A stretch of 51,846 nt of DNA from Enterococcus sp. BWB1-3 (GTDB lineage Bacteria > Bacillota > Bacilli > Lactobacillales > Enterococcaceae): assembly GCF_016745275.1 (NCBI RefSeq), contig NZ_JADOEP010000028.1, positions 1 through 51,846 of the forward strand. Reading direction: 5' to 3'. Numbering within the stretch: the first letter of the stretch is position 1; the number at the start of each line of letters is the position of its first letter. This document shows, piece after piece, positions 17,956 to 26,754 of the stretch. Position numbers and translations under genes: made by a program. A model generated the notes under the pieces. It was not told where the DNA came from. It did no database searches and saw nothing but the letters and a program-made list of their open reading frames with translations.

Positions 17956-18291
17956 TTAACCTGCTATTTATTTTCCTGCTCCTCTTGTGTCCTTTCATTT
18001 TTCAGAAAAAGTCAATGATTCAATTGAAATCATCAATCCGATGCACTAAAGCAGCCGAAAATCATGTCAATTCGCTTATCACCTTCATTCTAAGTCTAAA
18101 AGATTTAGTCTTCCTTTAACAACAAAATACTTTTTTATCATTCATTAAAAAGAGCTGGAAGATCAAGCACTTCCATCGAGTATACCTAAAAGTTGTATTT
18201 ACTGCACTATATTCAAAAGCGTGTATCTTTTGCAAAAAAAAAGAAATGCATTTAATGTATATTTAATAAACCTTAAAGGGGAGAGATATTT
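17956..18291. other. Divergent control region before the glycosyltransferase pair
   Basis: 336 bases without a supported gene. A small imperfect hairpin lies at about 18150-18175 (GGAAGATCAAGCACTTCC). The plus-strand promoter of the glycosyltransferases should lie in 18190-18280. The best ribosome site is AAAGGGGAGAG at 18276-18286. Confidence 0.45.
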
Positions 18292-19143
18292 ATGGACTTT
18301 TATAAAGTACCCGTTGTGACCGCATCCGATGAGCACTATGCTCCTTATTTAAGTGTGATGATTGCTACATTACTTGACAATGTCAATGATCCTAACTCAA
18401 GGATTCACTTTTATGTAATTGATGACGATATCTCTGATAAGAGTAAGGAACAGCTTCGCAAGACAGTTAATTTACATTCGGATCAAGCATCCATTGAATT
18501 TGTAAGTGTTGATCACAGCTTATATAAGGATTTCTTAGTTAGCGATCATATCACTACAACTGCTTATTTTAGAATATCGCTGCCAAAATTTTTACCTGCA
18601 GATGATACGTGCAAAGTTCTCTATTTGGATGCTGACACACTGATTCTCGATGACATTACTACGTTGTTTAATTTAGATTTACACGATCAAACAATCGGTG
18701 CTGTAATTGATCCTGGACAGACAAAAGCACTAAAGCGTCTGGGTATTGATTCAAATAACTTCTATTTTAATTCTGGTGTCATGGTCATTAATTTGGAACG
18801 CTGGAATAAGGAAAATATTACTGAAAAGACGATTCAATTTTTGACAGATCATGGCGACAAAATTATTTATCATGATCAGGATGCCTTGAATGCTGTTCTC
18901 TACGAGCAATGGGCTCCTTTTCATCCAAGATGGAACATGCAAAGTTCACTGATTTTTGAAAAACACCCTGCTCCTAATGAACATTATACAAAGCTTTACA
19001 AAGCAGGTTCTCGGAATCCGGCTGTTATTCATTTTACCGGACATGATAAACCTTGGAATACACTGGAAAACCATCCTTATCAGGATCTTTATATGAAGAA
19101 ATTATCTGAAAGTATACTGCAGAAGGGAGAGGTCTCAAAATGA
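18292..19143 (+). CDS. Glycosyltransferase family 8 protein
   Basis: 283 residues of the GT8 family (retaining, metal-dependent, using nucleotide sugars such as UDP-glucose or UDP-galactose). The DxD metal site is Asp113/Asp115 in LYLDADTL. The acceptor-side motif FNSGVMVINLERW and the C-terminal HFTGHDKPW are present. There are no membrane segments. GGGGAG precedes the ATG. The last bases overlap the next gene (ATGA), so the two are translated together. In Firmicutes such pairs often modify teichoic acids, capsule or surface glycoproteins; which one applies here is unknown. Confidence 0.93.
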   Translation: MDFYKVPVVTASDEHYAPYLSVMIATLLDNVNDPNSRIHFYVIDDDISDKSKEQLRKTVNLHSDQASIEFVSVDHSLYKDFLVSDHITTTAYFRISLPKFLPADDTCKVLYLDADTLILDDITTLFNLDLHDQTIGAVIDPGQTKALKRLGIDSNNFYFNSGVMVINLERWNKENITEKTIQFLTDHGDKIIYHDQDALNAVLYEQWAPFHPRWNMQSSLIFEKHPAPNEHYTKLYKAGSRNPAVIHFTGHDKPWNTLENHPYQDLYMKKLSESILQKGEVSK

Positions 19144-20066
19144 ATAGAGAAAAGCGAATTATTGTTTCCTGCTGCAATTCAGGATTCACAAAACATATGA
19201 CCACACTCTTTGTGTCTATTTTAGAAAACAGAAAAGAATCAAATGAAGAATACGCATTTTATGTAATTGATGATAATATTAACAAACAAAATAAGAAACT
19301 TTTAATTGATACCTTGAGTCACTACAATACTCAAGTAAACCTTTTACATATCAATAAAAGATTCTTTTCCAATGCTGTTGAAAGTTCAAGAATCCCAAAA
19401 ACTGCCTACTATCGAATCGCTATTCCAGAGCTTTTCAGAGATACGGATGTAAAAAGAATCCTTTATTTAGATTGTGATATGATTGCTGTCGATGACCTTT
19501 CCTATCTATGGGAGATCGATCTTAAGGATTATCCTTTGGCAGCTGTTGAAGATGCCGGCTTTCATAACAGATTTGAGAAAATGGGAATTTCGACTGACTC
19601 AGATCTTTACTTTAATTCAGGACTTATGCTGATTAATGTCCAGTCATGGCTTGAAAAAGATATAACCAGACAAGTACTGAAGTATATCCAGTATCATCCT
19701 GAAAAGCTTCGTTTTCATGATCAGGATGCGCTGAATGCCATCCTTCACGACCAATGGCTGCCGCTTCATCCCAGCTGGAATGCTCAAAGCTATATTATTA
19801 ATCAGGAAAAAAAGCATCCAACTATTGAAGGAGAAAGGCAATATGAGGAAACAAGAAAACATCCTCATATCATTCATTATTCAGGACATGTTAAGCCATG
19901 GCATGATGAATTTACCTCTCCCATTGAAAATTTCTACAAAATATACTATGCTTTAACAGCATTTGCTGACAACAAAGCAAATTTAAATACACCCACAATT
20001 ATATATAAGCGAAATTTACTCGATGAAAAGAAAGCACCTGTGAAACGCACCTACTTCTTCTCGTAG
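19140..20066 (+). CDS. Glycosyltransferase family 8 protein (second)
   Basis: 308 residues, with its start overlapping the previous stop by four bases. The DxD pair is Asp111/Asp113 in LYLDCDMI; FNSGLMLINVQSW and HYSGHVKPW are conserved. It is a clear paralogue of the first enzyme but too diverged to be a recent duplicate, so the two probably add successive sugars to one acceptor. A 14-bp hairpin lies 100 bases downstream. Confidence 0.93.
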   Translation: MNREKRIIVSCCNSGFTKHMTTLFVSILENRKESNEEYAFYVIDDNINKQNKKLLIDTLSHYNTQVNLLHINKRFFSNAVESSRIPKTAYYRIAIPELFRDTDVKRILYLDCDMIAVDDLSYLWEIDLKDYPLAAVEDAGFHNRFEKMGISTDSDLYFNSGLMLINVQSWLEKDITRQVLKYIQYHPEKLRFHDQDALNAILHDQWLPLHPSWNAQSYIINQEKKHPTIEGERQYEETRKHPHIIHYSGHVKPWHDEFTSPIENFYKIYYALTAFADNKANLNTPTIIYKRNLLDEKKAPVKRTYFFS

Positions 20067-20165
20067 TTTATCTTTATAGGCTGCAAATATTACAGGAAAA
20101 ATAATTATCTGTTTTAATACATTATCCCCAAAATAAGGCATTAATATAAACAAGTATATGTTATG

Positions 20166-20205
20166 ACAAACACTCATGAGGGCTACCGCCTTCATGAGTG
20201 TTTGT
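20166..20205 (+). terminator. Hairpin after the glycosyltransferase pair
   Basis: ACAAACACTCATGA (20166-20179) pairs perfectly with TCATGAGTGTTTGT (20192-20205). The following T run is poor, so termination is likely but not certain. Confidence 0.65.
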
Positions 20206-20221
20206 TGTGCCATTTATTCGG

Positions 20222-20272
20222 AGATAGATACGAAGAAAGTTCAGAACTTTATTTCTGTCCCACTCTTAGTTT
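20222..20272 (-). repeat. End fragment of the dispersed repeat family
   Basis: GATACGAAGA...AACTTTATTTCTGTCCCACTC matches the right end of the copy at 35.0-35.3 kb and the inverted left end of the copy at 23.27 kb. It joins directly onto the broken IS110 transposase reading frame. Confidence 0.7.
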
Positions 20273-20650
20273 TTTTGTGAATGCCTCCGCTTTCATAGCT
20301 CCCAAGGCAAAGTCCAGCCCAACTCGCTAAATATTCTTTCGTAGAAAATGCTTGAACATTCCAGCCAACTTCTACCATGAAAATCTCTGCTGTTCATGCA
20401 CTGGCTCCCGGCAATTCTTGTAATCATTCGAATACCTCTTGTTATTTGGTGGTATACTCGACAAAATAGTCGTTCAGGTCAGTGATATGCACCTGAATTT
20501 CTTCTATAGATCAAAACAATCCTTGTAATACAACTCGTTGTACCTTGGTCAATTTCCTATCCAACACATATCCTATAAATGGCTGTTTCTTTAATACGCT
20601 GTTTCTAAATCATTTGTTCTTGGATATATTTTTTTATCTGAAATAGTCAT
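20273..20650 (-). pseudogene. IS110-family transposase remnant
   Basis: Minus-strand frames read recognisable IS110 C-terminal sequence: EEIQVHITDLNDYFVEYTTK, LQELPGAS, then STKEYLASWAGLCLGSYESG and GIHKK. The WAGLCxGSYES motif is diagnostic of the Transposase_20 domain. There are at least three in-frame stops and frame changes. An ATG with AAAGGTGG upstream at 20650 begins MTISDKKIYPRTND. At about 125 codons instead of nearly 400 it has lost the catalytic DEDD domain. Its C-terminus ends where the repeat end begins. Confidence 0.8.
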
Positions 20651-20872
20651 ATTGCTTCCACCTTTAATGTTCATTTATAAAAGACTATTTCAAAGAGCAC
20701 AATACAACGCTTCATATTGACGACTTTCCTCTTAGATTTATGGTAATTGATTTCAGAACCTATCTCAACAGCGTTCCATCCCATTTACTTCAAAGAAATT
20801 TTTTGATTTATTTTTACTAGAATTTATTAATAGTTTACGTTAAAATTAGATAAAAAATTCAGGAGTGACTCT

Positions 20873-21439
20873 ATGAAAATCAGACTTATTTCCCCGGGAG
20901 ATATCGAAGCAGTCTTAAGTATTTACAGTCAATATATTGATACACCTATCACCTGCGAATATGCTCTTCCTTCAAAAAATGAATTTACCCAACGCATCAA
21001 CAGTTTTACAACAACTTACCCTTATCTGGTCTGTGAAGAAGAGGGAAAAATCATCGGCTATGCTTATGCTCATCGCCATATGGAACGAAAAGCTTACGAG
21101 TGGAACGCTGAACTGTCTATTTATCTGGACAAGGAACAAACCGCCAAAGGAGTTGGAATGCAACTCTATACAATTCTCATTTCTATTTTAAAAAAACAGG
21201 GTATTAAGACAGTGATAGGCGGAGTTACTCTGCCAAACAGAAAAAGTCAGCAGCTTCATGAAAAGCTTGGATTCGAGCAAATGGGGATCTACCATAATAA
21301 TGCATTTAAGAACGGACAATGGTTTGACGTTGCCTGGTATGAAAAACAACTAGGTCCTTATACAACACCGGAACCAATTATTCCGATTACAAATTTATCA
21401 AAAGAGGAAATAGCAGAAATTATTAGAAATAGTAACTAA
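20873..21439 (+). CDS. GNAT acetyltransferase, phosphinothricin-acetyltransferase-like
   Basis: 188 residues with the GNAT fold; the acetyl-CoA loop is in TAKGVGMQLYTIL and the family tail GGVTLPNRKSQQLHEKLGFE matches the Pat group. This group N-acetylates phosphinothricin, methionine sulfoximine or related glutamate analogues. AGGAG lies eight bases upstream of the ATG. The gene is single and is followed by an intrinsic terminator. The extra 25-residue C-terminus after KQLGPY is unusual but short. Its natural substrate is not predictable. Confidence 0.85.
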   Translation: MKIRLISPGDIEAVLSIYSQYIDTPITCEYALPSKNEFTQRINSFTTTYPYLVCEEEGKIIGYAYAHRHMERKAYEWNAELSIYLDKEQTAKGVGMQLYTILISILKKQGIKTVIGGVTLPNRKSQQLHEKLGFEQMGIYHNNAFKNGQWFDVAWYEKQLGPYTTPEPIIPITNLSKEEIAEIIRNSN

Positions 21440-21471
21440 CCTTTGACTGAGACTGCTGTACATAAACCAAT

Positions 21472-21520
21472 GGGATAGAAGCTTGATTAACGAATAAAAT
21501 CTCCTATCCCTTTTTTATTT
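21472..21520 (+). terminator. Terminator of the acetyltransferase gene
   Basis: GGGATAG (21472-21478) pairs with CTATCCC (21504-21510) and is followed directly by TTTTTTATTT. The loop is long (25 bases), yet position and T run support it. Confidence 0.7.
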
Positions 21521-21541
21521 AGCAGCTCTTCATTTTTTGCA

Positions 21542-22069
21542 TTACTGCATGTTTTCTGCATCCTCCAGTAATTCTTCAAACCACCGAATATTTACAAGAT
21601 GGTGTGTCTGCGAATTCTCCAGCATCTTTGCAAAGCTCGGCAGAATTGTTTCCCGATGTTTCAATGCTTCTTCGATATTCTGTACTTTCTTTTTCGTCTG
21701 ACTGATCTGAGTTTGAACCAGCTTCTTGAATTTTATCGGATCATAGTCTTCTGCAAATAACATGGCAGCATAAAAAGTTAAATTGACATAGTCTGTTTTT
21801 GAGCCATATTTTTCCATCAAGAGATTAAACTCGTGATTTCCTGCGTCCGTCAAAATATAATTATGTGTTTCTTTTAAAGAACTGGCTACTTCTGTTTCAA
21901 TTCGTTCTATCAGTGCTTTTTCTTCCAGTTGCTGCAAATTATAATAGAATGACCCTTTTGTAAAATTCACAATATATTTATAGTTTCGTTCTCTCATCAG
22001 TACCAGAAGCTCATAACCATGAGCACCCGGATTCTCTTTTAGCAAGCCTAATATTAGTAAAGGAATCAC
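21542..22069 (-). CDS. PadR-family transcriptional regulator
   Basis: 175 residues starting at a GTG; the ribosome site GAGGGTG is inside the end of the esterase gene, two bases separate the genes, and they are surely co-transcribed. The winged helix is in residues 1-75 (LILGLLKENPGAHGYELLVL, GSFYYNLQQLEEKALI), followed by a helical dimerisation domain (about 95-170) as in longer PadR proteins. It probably represses its own operon through the palindromes at 23011-23057; the inducer is unknown. Confidence 0.9.
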   Translation of the reverse strand: MIPLLILGLLKENPGAHGYELLVLMRERNYKYIVNFTKGSFYYNLQQLEEKALIERIETEVASSLKETHNYILTDAGNHEFNLLMEKYGSKTDYVNLTFYAAMLFAEDYDPIKFKKLVQTQISQTKKKVQNIEEALKHRETILPSFAKMLENSQTHHLVNIRWFEELLEDAENMQ

Positions 22070-22071
22070 TT

Positions 22072-22926
22072 TTATTCACCCTCTTCATTCACAGCAATCA
22101 TTCTTGCTTCAAATGTGTCATAGGAAATTTTCCCCAGTGCAAACTCCATACTTTCCAAATAAATTTTTTCATTTTTAGTATATACACGGTTTATGTCCGG
22201 ATTAATGAATTTCTCTTCATCTGTTAACACATCCATAATATGCTTTTTCTTTGAGAATGATTCAAAATAACGATAACCAAATTTTCTTTGGGAAATTGCA
22301 TCAATATGAATACCATCTGGATTACAAGTCAAATTTTGTCCGGTAACATAATAGCAGTTTGGCTGTTTAAAAGCGATTTTCTCCAGCTCATTGTTTATCA
22401 GTTTGTATTCTGTACATCCTTTGCCAAAGCCAGATTGTCCTAAATAATCTCCCAGTCCGCCAATAATAACTGGTATATCAGGTACATTCAGCTCTTTTCT
22501 TAGTGTATCCAAAATAATCAGGAACTTTTTGTAATAGGTTTTATAGCTTTCTCCATAACTGTCGCTCTCTCCCTGATGCCACATAATCCCTGCCAGCTCA
22601 CTGTTTTCCATAGCAAGCTTTACTTGACTGACTGCGTTTCTGAATAAAATCCCGTCTACAGCCCATTCCGCTAGCGTACTGCCGCCTTCCGCACAGGGGA
22701 TTAAGCCTATTTCATCTGTCCGATTTTCCAGACACCATGCAGCAGCAAAAGAGCCTGCCAGTCCTACCCCTGCAACTGGACGATCATAATTAATCGGTTC
22801 TGCCATCATCTGCCATCTTCCGTTGCGCAGCATTTTTATTCTTTCATTGTAAATCGGTTCTACATCATCAAGAAATCCCCGCCCTGCCATGTTTGACTGA
22901 CCGATCATCAAAAATGATTTTATCAT
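22072..22926 (-). CDS. SGNH-fold carbohydrate acetylesterase (sialate O-acetylesterase-like)
   Basis: 284 residues from the ATG at 22926, with GGAGG eight bases upstream; a longer frame starting 16 codons earlier lacks this support. The catalytic block GQSNMAGRG is at 9-17 (Ser11). The oxyanion and block III sequence is MWHQGESD, and the Asp-His pair lies in DGIHIDAISQRK. No signal peptide is visible, so it acts inside the cell, probably deacetylating imported acetylated sugars. It is first in an operon with a PadR regulator behind a consensus promoter with operators. Confidence 0.88.
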   Translation of the reverse strand: MIKSFLMIGQSNMAGRGFLDDVEPIYNERIKMLRNGRWQMMAEPINYDRPVAGVGLAGSFAAAWCLENRTDEIGLIPCAEGGSTLAEWAVDGILFRNAVSQVKLAMENSELAGIMWHQGESDSYGESYKTYYKKFLIILDTLRKELNVPDIPVIIGGLGDYLGQSGFGKGCTEYKLINNELEKIAFKQPNCYYVTGQNLTCNPDGIHIDAISQRKFGYRYFESFSKKKHIMDVLTDEEKFINPDINRVYTKNEKIYLESMEFALGKISYDTFEARMIAVNEEGE

Positions 22927-23010
22927 CTGTTTTTCCTCCAATACATCATTCAACAATAGAATTTTTATTTGCAACTAGTCTTTTTTCTACTTCAGAAGAT
23001 TTTCCATTCC

Positions 23011-23066
23011 AGTCTAATTAGACTATTGAACGAAAACTATTATAGTCTAACTAGAGTAATTGTCAA
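23011..23066 (-). promoter_or_regulatory. Consensus promoter with two palindromic operators for the esterase-PadR operon
   Basis: On the minus strand, perfect TTGACA (23066-23061) and TATAAT (23044-23039) are 16 bases apart. AGTCTAATTAGACT (23011-23024) is a perfect 14-bp palindrome downstream of the -10. A near copy, AGTCTAACTAGAGT (23044-23057), fills the spacer. Operator centres are 33 bases apart, three helical turns. This is a textbook repression layout, most likely for the PadR protein encoded in the operon. Confidence 0.82.
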
Positions 23067-23268
23067 CAGTTCAAAATTTGAATTTAGCCCAAATTTTTGA
23101 AACTAATACAGAAAATCATTGAACTAACAGTATTTTGAAGTGTATTTTATTTGTTTAGAAAGCAGCTTCTGTAACTACTTGATATAATAGAGCTTTTAGT
23201 GAAAAATAGGTAAATTCAAAAAGGACGATTTTCATCTGAGCATCTGAAAATTTTTAATACAATAGAGA

Positions 23269-23530
23269 GTGAGACAGAAATAAAGTTTCACTCTCTATTC
23301 GTGTCTACCCCTGAATAAACAGCGGTACAAAAGCAAAAATTCTTTTTGCAACGAGTAACCGTAGGAGCAACTCCTTCGAAATTAAGCCGAACTATCTTGA
23401 AAATATGAGGACCTCCAGATAGGTAACAATTCACAGCTATTCATTCTATGAATAGTGTTCCTTGACAATCTTCGGACATTCCTTCTTAATTCTCAGAGCT
23501 GATCGCTTTTGTCCCGACCCCGTACTTTTT
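23269..23530 (+). repeat. Dispersed intergenic repeat, copy A
   Basis: It begins GTGAGACAGAAATAAAG and ends near TTTTGTCCCGACCCCGTAC. Inside are CGAGTAACCGTAGGAGC, a CTTCGAAATTAAGCCGAAC block and TGAATAGTGTTCCTTGACA. All of these occur in the same order, inverted, at 34968-35316. The ends (GGGACAG-like and, inverted, GGGACAA) look like short terminal inverted repeats. No reading frame is inside. Confidence 0.75.
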
Positions 23531-23564
23531 ATTTAAATGCTGCTTTTCGTCAGCTATCCTTTTT

Positions 23565-23573
23565 TGGTATAAT
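23565..23573 (+). promoter_or_regulatory. Extended -10 promoter of the diaminopimelate dehydrogenase gene
   Basis: TGGTATAAT (23565-23573) is a perfect extended -10, 29 bases before the start codon. No good -35 is visible, which is common when the TGn extension is present. Confidence 0.65.
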
Positions 23574-23601
23574 TTATTTTAAATAGGAAGGAGTGTGTCA
23601 A

Positions 23602-24573
23602 ATGATAAAAGCAGCCATCATTGGTTACGGAAATTTAGGCAGAGGTGTTGAACGTGCATTAAAACAAAACAATGATTTCGAGCTGGTTGGTGTCTATACC
23701 AGAAGAGCTCCTGAACAAGTAGAAACAGATGGAGCCAAAGCTTACTATATCGATGATTTAAAGAAGAAAAAAGGAGAAATCGATGTTTGTATTTTATGCG
23801 GTGGTTCAGCAACCGATTTGCCGGTTCAAACTCCAGAGTTTACCCAGTCTTTCAATACTGTTGACAGCTTCGATACACATGCTAAAATTCCAGAACACTT
23901 TGCTAAAGTAAATGAAATTGCAAAAGTAAATCAAACCGTTTCAATTATATCAACTGGATGGGATCCGGGACTGTTCAGTTTAAATCGTCTATACGCACAA
24001 AGCATTTTACCAAATGGAGAAACGAATACTTTCTGGGGTAAAGGTGTCAGTCAGGGACATTCTGACGCATTGAGAAGAATTTCCGGTGTGGCTGATGCAA
24101 CGCAATATACCATTCCAAACACTGAAGTTATTGAAAAATTAAAAGCAGGCGAAAAATTATCTCTCACCACCCGTGACAAGCATTTTAGAGAATGTTTTGT
24201 CGTCTTGGAAGATGGTGCTGATGCAAAAAAAATTCAGGAAGAAATTATTTCCATGCCAAACTATTTTTCAGATTATGATACAGAAGTACATTTTATTTCT
24301 CAAGAAGAATTAAACCGCGACCACAAGACAATGCCTCATGGTGGAACCGTTCTTCATACAGGAACAACACATAAGTCCAGCAATCAGGTGATTGAGTACA
24401 ATTTATATCTGGACAGTAATCCGGAATTCACTGCCAGTGTCTTAGTTGCTTATGCAAGAGCTTGTGTCCGTTTAGCCGATGAACAAAACTTTGGAGCATT
24501 TACTGTTTTAGATATTGCACCAAAATACCTTTCACCGAAAACAGATGAAGAATTGAGAAAAGAATTGCTGTAA
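23602..24573 (+). CDS. ddh: meso-Diaminopimelate D-dehydrogenase
   Basis: 323 residues from the ATG at 23602, eight bases after GGAAGGAG. It has the Rossmann loop GYGNLGRG at 8-15, the family motifs CGGSATDLPVQTP and NTVDSFDTHA, and the TGWDPGLFS and GVSQGHSDALRR stretches that bind meso-diaminopimelate and NADPH. The enzyme makes meso-diaminopimelate directly from tetrahydrodipicolinate, a one-step branch of lysine and peptidoglycan biosynthesis that replaces four enzymes. It is monocistronic. The branch is sporadic in Firmicutes, which suggests lineage-specific gain or retention. Confidence 0.95.
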   Translation: MIKAAIIGYGNLGRGVERALKQNNDFELVGVYTRRAPEQVETDGAKAYYIDDLKKKKGEIDVCILCGGSATDLPVQTPEFTQSFNTVDSFDTHAKIPEHFAKVNEIAKVNQTVSIISTGWDPGLFSLNRLYAQSILPNGETNTFWGKGVSQGHSDALRRISGVADATQYTIPNTEVIEKLKAGEKLSLTTRDKHFRECFVVLEDGADAKKIQEEIISMPNYFSDYDTEVHFISQEELNRDHKTMPHGGTVLHTGTTHKSSNQVIEYNLYLDSNPEFTASVLVAYARACVRLADEQNFGAFTVLDIAPKYLSPKTDEELRKELL

Positions 24574-24818
24574 TGCTAAGCTTTTTACTGTTTTAATTTT
24601 ATAAGAACAGATACTGGAATATTGGTATTTGTATGCTATCAACTGCGTATTTCCCAACAAATCATAATATACTACTTGTTATTTATTAAAAAAACCTTAA
24701 GAGATTTCAATAAAAAGTGTTATTATTGGTCGGATGAAATAGATGATGGTAATATATCTTTAAACCAACAACAACCTTTTTATTTTTCATTTTACTCTTT
24801 GAGTAAATACTCCTTTTC

Positions 24819-24852
24819 GCTCCTCTATTCAATTAGAGGAGCGTTTTTTGAT
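24819..24852 (+). terminator. Intrinsic terminator
   Basis: GCTCCTCTA (24819-24827) pairs with TAGAGGAGC (24834-24842), then CGTTTTTTGATTTT. It lies 245 bases beyond the dehydrogenase stop. The bases between (24574-24818) hold an unconvincing 82-codon frame without a ribosome site, so this is probably the terminator of that gene, displaced by inserted sequence. Confidence 0.7.
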
Positions 24853-24889
24853 TTTCAGCCGACTGGTTAGCATCAGAAAAAACACTAAA

Positions 24890-26239
24890 TTAATACAGAA
24901 GTATTTCTCCATCTATCACTATACACTCTTTTAAGATTTCTATTCTTTCATCTTCTAAAAAAGCAGAGAATGAACCTGAGTCAATAAACTTTTCTGGAAA
25001 ATAGTATGCAAAATAATATGCTGCAATTACTCTACTTTCTTTTTCATTATTAACATTGTAAATGAAATCCATAAGCATTTGTTCTTTATCATCAATACTA
25101 GAAATTATACTTTCAACTGCTTGAGATAATGTACCTCTACCCAAGTCCTCACTTGTTTTTACAACTTCATCTAATATTGAATTTAGTATCTTCGGTATTA
25201 CTTTTTTCGTCCGAATCCTTACTTCATTCCTAAGTTTTGATGAAGTAGACTTTGATATGGAACTATCTGGATTAGAAAAAAGAGTGGATATTGTAAGCAT
25301 ACATGCTTCCACCGCTAATCCATTAGATAGAACCAAAAGTACATTCTTCCAATAATTCTCTTCATTGTAAAATCTATTATGTTGCTTACAAATCACGTCA
25401 CCCATTATCTCTTCTAGTTGAAATCTATGCTCAAGATTAGAAACACTGATTATATTGTTTAGAATGTAACTTATAGAATTAATATCTTTAATAAAAAATG
25501 GACATAATAGACTGTAATCTTCTTCTCCTACGTATTCTAAAACATGAGATATATTAAGCATCGGTAACAAATTATTTTTTTCTATTTCATTATCTGAAAA
25601 ACTGATTAAACAATTCAAAATGTCATGAATGACTGATCTATTTGAAGTAGATGAGATAATTAAGATGAGCTTCCTTGTCAATACTGGGTTTCTAATATTA
25701 TGAAAATCTATTGCTTTTATAGCATATTCCACATCTAAATTAATTTTGGAATTTAATAGACTTAATAATGTTTCTTCATCCACACAAGGACACCCATTTA
25801 GAATGATTTCACAGAAAAAATTTTCAAACTCACCTCTAGTCAATTTGTTACAAAGAGCTTTTGGATAAATTATCATATTTTTTTCAGAGTTTTCTTTTAG
25901 ATATGACTTAATATCCACCCAATAAGCTGAACTGATATCTTTGTTATCATCTTCATTCATTACTATTCCATAAACTGGAACAACACATTTTGACCAATAT
26001 CTTTCATGACCATCAATTGGAAATTTACAAGTTTCTGCAGTATTATAGGAAGAACCATTTTTTACTTGAATGGCAACTATTTTACCTGTCTCATCTCCAT
26101 TTTTAGTAAATTCAATAAAGCCATCTAATCCAACATCATTTTCCTGATCAATTTTGTGAAAAAAGCATTCATATTGATCAACAATAGTCTTAAGGTAATT
26201 GATCCCTCTTTCACCTTTCTTTATTGTCTTATTTACCAA
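24890..26239 (-). CDS. DUF4365 nuclease-like protein with helical C-terminal region
   Basis: 449 residues from a TTG start with GGAGAGG seven bases upstream. The first 155 residues are a DUF4365 domain, part of the PD-(D/E)XK nuclease superfamily: Glu10, Asp39 (in DVGLDG) and Gln58-x-Lys60 (IAIQVKNGS) form the expected active site. Residues 160-440 read as repeated helix pairs resembling HEAT-type solenoids, with no second catalytic motif. DUF4365 proteins are often found among defence and mobile genes. Here it stands alone in very A/T-rich DNA next to decayed genes, which fits recent transfer. It may be a nucleic-acid-cleaving defence effector, but function is inference. Confidence 0.75.
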   Translation of the reverse strand: MVNKTIKKGERGINYLKTIVDQYECFFHKIDQENDVGLDGFIEFTKNGDETGKIVAIQVKNGSSYNTAETCKFPIDGHERYWSKCVVPVYGIVMNEDDNKDISSAYWVDIKSYLKENSEKNMIIYPKALCNKLTRGEFENFFCEIILNGCPCVDEETLLSLLNSKINLDVEYAIKAIDFHNIRNPVLTRKLILIISSTSNRSVIHDILNCLISFSDNEIEKNNLLPMLNISHVLEYVGEEDYSLLCPFFIKDINSISYILNNIISVSNLEHRFQLEEIMGDVICKQHNRFYNEENYWKNVLLVLSNGLAVEACMLTISTLFSNPDSSISKSTSSKLRNEVRIRTKKVIPKILNSILDEVVKTSEDLGRGTLSQAVESIISSIDDKEQMLMDFIYNVNNEKESRVIAAYYFAYYFPEKFIDSGSFSAFLEDERIEILKECIVIDGEILLY

Positions 26240-26754
26240 AAGAAAACCTCTCCTTCATGCGTCAAAATAAATTCAGAAATTTTATAATCAAGTTAGCCAC
26301 CTGAAAAATAAAAGAATATTATAGTGAAAAAACTCGTGTATTGTTGGGGTTCTCATACCAAATTAATAGGGAGATTTTTCACTATGATTTGTTCAAATTC
26401 TACCACAATACTGTGCAAAGGTCAGCACCTGACTGCCAGCAAACGAAAAACTCAGTTTGAAATTATTCGGGCACTTGACATGAAAAAATACTGATTCCGT
26501 TAGCAGGGCTTTTCCCCTATACCTCTTGTGAGCACAGTACCAATAAAAATCACAATCGTATGATTTGCCATTTTGTTCCAAATGATGCCAGTATCGATGG
26601 TTGCCAGCCATTAGACTGTTTTGAACAAACCTGTCAGACAAACCTCATGCGGTCTATTTCACATCTGGAAAGCCTGATACAACCAGCCTGTCCGAAATCA
26701 GACGGACACCTCATTATCAAATTAACTGTGAGTCACTCTGATAACACATGAATT
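26240..26754. other. Unassigned stretch with an inverted repeat
   Basis: TAGTGAAAAA (26322-26331) and TTTTTCACTA (26375-26384) form a 10-bp inverted repeat. Beyond it both strands carry mid-length open frames (minus 26393-26641, plus 26560-26751) without ribosome sites. The base composition is less A/T-rich here, so it may be a decayed insertion. I cannot identify it. Confidence 0.4.

Noticed and set aside
24622-24870. 82-codon plus-strand frame after ddh
   Set aside because: No ribosome site; it runs through the terminator hairpin.
26393-26751. Overlapping frames on both strands near 26.5 kb
   Set aside because: Neither has a ribosome site or a recognisable motif; it could be a decayed insertion but cannot be assigned.
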